This document shows, one piece after another, positions 4,336 through 5,419 of a DNA stretch of 5,419 nt. The notes under the pieces were generated by a model. The model saw only the letters and a program-made list of their open reading frames with translations, was not told the origin of the DNA and ran no database searches. This DNA comes from DASROJ01 sp035646975 (GTDB lineage Bacteria; Acidobacteriota; Polarisedimenticolia; JACPZX01; DASXTC01), in NCBI GenBank assembly GCA_035646975.1, contig DASROJ010000112.1, positions 1-5,419 on the forward strand, written 5' to 3'. The position numbers and the translations under genes were made by a program. The stretch's first letter is position 1. Each line of letters begins with the position of its first letter.

Positions 4336-4770
4336 TCAACCTCTTTCCTGCTTCGCGCCCTTGGCCTTCGCGGCGCCCTTTTCCTTCACGGTGCCGCCGC
4401 TCTTGGCGGCACTCTGGCGCCCGACCTTGCCGGCGGACCGGGCGGGCTTCGTCTTCGCGCTGCCGGCGGCAACGGCCTCGGTCCTGCCCGCCGCCTTGCC
4501 CGCCACCGCCTTGCCGGTCGCCGGCTTGCCGGCTGCGGCCGCGCCGGCCACCGCCGCGGTCGACTTCACGGCAACGGAGGCAGGTCCCGCCTTTTCTCTG
4601 AGAATGGTCTTCACCCGGGCCAGATCCTTTCGCAGAAGGTGAACCCTCGCCGGGTTCTCCGCCTGGCTCGCCGCGATCTGGAACCGCAGCCTGAAGATCT
4701 GGTCGACGAGCCTGGTTTCCTCGTTCCTGAGCTCGTCGGGATTCATGTCGCGAAGCTTTTCTGCTTTCAT
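4336..4770 (-). CDS. rpmC: 50S ribosomal protein L29 with a long Ala/Lys/Gly-rich C-terminal tail
   Basis: L29 sits beside L23 at the polypeptide exit tunnel, where trigger factor and signal recognition particle dock. Residues 1-60 are a normal L29: MKAEKLRDMNPDEL, then the two-helix hairpin with RLVDQIFRLRFQIA (20-33) and NPARVHLLRKDLARVKTIL (39-57). The family usually ends near 65-70. Here the frame stays open to residue 144. The tail (61-144) contains by my count 27 Ala, 14 Gly, 13 Lys, 4 Arg and only 3 acidic residues, with no aromatic residue, so it should be disordered and strongly basic. No frameshift is apparent: G/C-rich third positions persist and the stop lies three bases before the rpsQ start. 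The ATG at 4770-4768 has only a weak AGG eight bases upstream; it follows rplP by nine bases. Confidence 0.95.
   Translation of the reverse strand: MKAEKLRDMNPDELRNEETRLVDQIFRLRFQIAASQAENPARVHLLRKDLARVKTILREKAGPASVAVKSTAAVAGAAAAGKPATGKAVAGKAAGRTEAVAAGSAKTKPARSAGKVGRQSAAKSGGTVKEKGAAKAKGAKQERG
4340..4344 (-). promoter_or_regulatory. Shine-Dalgarno site of rpsQ inside the rpmC tail end
   Basis: The transcript has AGAGG seven bases before the rpsQ ATG at 4332-4330. It is made by the last rpmC codons, AGA GGT. AGA stands out in a gene that otherwise favours G/C-ending codons, which suggests selection for the ribosome-binding site. It also indicates that the real rpmC frame reaches this point. Confidence 0.75.
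4486..4530 (-). repeat. three imperfect 15-base tandem units in the rpmC tail
   Basis: The units encode GKPAT, GKAVA and GKAAG (L29 residues 81-95), each opening with GGC AAG. The period of 15 bases is visible at DNA level, with differences mostly at the third to fifth codon of each unit. It looks like slippage or duplication growth within the low-complexity tail. It stays in frame and has no independent function that I can see. Confidence 0.6.
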
Positions 4771-4779
4771 GAGGTGCGC

Positions 4780-5217
4780 CTACTCCACCGCCGCCTGGGC
4801 TGATTCCACACCCGGCCGCTCCACGTACTTGCACTTGAGGGAGAGCTTGTGCCCCGCCAGTCTCATGGCTTCCTTCGCCACGTCGCGCGGCACTCCCTCC
4901 ATCTCGTAGATGATCCTGCCCGGCTTGATCACGTCCACCCAGGCCTCGGGCGCCCCCTTGCCCTTGCCCATCCTGGTTTCCGCGGGCTTCTTGGTGATCG
5001 GCTTCCAGGGGAAGACCCGCACCCAGATCTTTCCACCGCGCTTGATGAAGCGTGTCATCGCGACGCGACCGGCTTCGATTTCACGCGCCGTCATCCAGCC
5101 GCACTCGAGCGCCTTGAGCCCGAAGTCGCCGAACGCCAGCGTCGAGCCGCGCTGGGCCTTGCCCCGGCGCCTGCCGCGCTGCTGCTTCCTGAATTTCACC
5201 TTGCTCGGCATCAACAT
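4780..5217 (-). CDS. rplP: 50S ribosomal protein L16
   Basis: L16 contacts the elbow of A-site tRNA and helps organise the peptidyl-transferase region in late 50S assembly. The 145 residues are slightly longer than the usual 136-144. The start MLMPSKVKFRKQQRGRRRGK is the typical basic arm. FGDFGLKALECGWMTAREIEA (29-49) follows, then the two family signatures KIWVRVFPWKPIT (63-75) and RMGKGKGAPEAWV (82-94). Arg82 aligns with E. coli Arg81, the residue hydroxylated there by the oxygenase YcfD; whether it is modified here is unknown. The last 10 residues are a variable tail. The ATG at 5217-5215 has GGAGAAG eight bases upstream; a second ATG at codon 3 is a less likely start. The spacer from rpsC is 21 bases. 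Confidence 0.98.
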   Translation of the reverse strand: MLMPSKVKFRKQQRGRRRGKAQRGSTLAFGDFGLKALECGWMTAREIEAGRVAMTRFIKRGGKIWVRVFPWKPITKKPAETRMGKGKGAPEAWVDVIKPGRIIYEMEGVPRDVAKEAMRLAGHKLSLKCKYVERPGVESAQAAVE

Positions 5218-5238
5218 CGGTTCTTCTCCGCCTTTGCC

Positions 5239-5419
5239 CTAGGCTGCCAGGCCCGGTCGGCCATCCCGCAGCCTCGACCCGATCTCGGCCAGCTCGCCCT
5301 TGTAGATCCAGACCTTGACGCCGATGACGCCGTAGGTCGTCCGCGCCTCGGCAAACCCGTAATCGATATCGCTGCGCAGCGTGTGGAGCGGCAGCCGGCC
5401 TTCGAGATACCATTCGGAC
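5239..5419 (-). CDS. rpsC: 30S ribosomal protein S3, C-terminal 59 residues (5' part outside the window)
   Basis: S3 lines the mRNA entry channel of the 30S head and takes part in unwinding mRNA. Only the end of the C-terminal domain is visible. Reading toward the TAG at 5241-5239, the frame gives SEWYLEGRLPLHTLRSDIDY, then GFAEARTTYGVIGVKVWIYK and GELAEIGSRLRDGRPGLAA. The strings RLPLHTLRSDIDYGFAEA and TYGVIGVKVWIYKGE are diagnostic for S3. The KH domain and start lie upstream of the window, and the first base at 5419 belongs to a split codon. After KGE the tail is short (GELAEIGSRL plus nine residues), with no long extension of the kind some bacteria carry. It precedes rplP by 21 bases, the normal order. 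Confidence 0.97.
   Translation of the reverse strand, partial: SEWYLEGRLPLHTLRSDIDYGFAEARTTYGVIGVKVWIYKGELAEIGSRLRDGRPGLAA

Noticed and set aside
4325..4834. Minus-strand 169-codon frame overlapping rpmC, and plus-strand Ala/Leu-rich frames opposite it
   Set aside because: The L29 frame has recognisable family motifs and a stop placed for rpsQ; the others are Gly/Arg or Ala/Leu shadows of its repetitive GC-rich tail.

Overview
The window is a continuous piece of a bacterial S10/spc ribosomal-protein cluster. Every gene lies on the minus strand, so transcription runs from position 5419 toward position 1. In transcription order the genes are rpsC (3' end only), rplP, rpmC, rpsQ, rplN, rplX, rplE, rpsZ (zinc-type rpsN), rpsH, rplF, rplR, rpsE, rpmD and rplO (5' part only). 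This is the canonical bacterial order across the S10-spc junction. Nothing is inserted, and there is no RNA gene, mobile element or CRISPR array.

The DNA is GC-rich, with strong G/C preference at third codon positions. S14 is the short four-cysteine form, and L24 has a C-terminal CxxC...CxxC ribbon. The proteins are bacterial, not archaeal or organellar. This combination occurs in several GC-rich phyla outside the Gammaproteobacteria, and the sequence alone does not let me name the phylum.

Layout: 5239-5419 is the end of rpsC. Positions 4780-3263 hold rpmC, rpsQ, rplN and rplX packed with gaps of 9, 3, -4 and 0 bases, which suggests strong translational coupling. Positions 3234-1480 hold rplE, rpsZ, rpsH and rplF with spacers of 28, 7, 39 and 35 bases. 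Positions 1469-1 hold rplR, rpsE, rpmD and rplO. The only spacer of note is 60 bases between rplR and rpsE. It contains a perfect 8-bp hairpin and an 18-codon open frame whose stop overlaps the rpsE start. The largest gene-free stretch is that 60-base spacer. I see no promoter and no intrinsic terminator, so the genes are probably one transcript that starts upstream of 5419 and continues past position 1.

Together the products build both subunits. S3, S5, S8, S14 and S17 go to the 30S; L5, L6, L14, L15, L16, L18, L24, L29 and L30 go to the 50S. The deviations from textbook form are an 84-residue Ala/Lys/Gly tail on L29, N-terminal extensions on L24 and L30, and the structured rplR-rpsE spacer. 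I found no evidence of an undescribed non-ribosomal system here; the window is mostly an ordinary housekeeping region with a few lineage-specific decorations.
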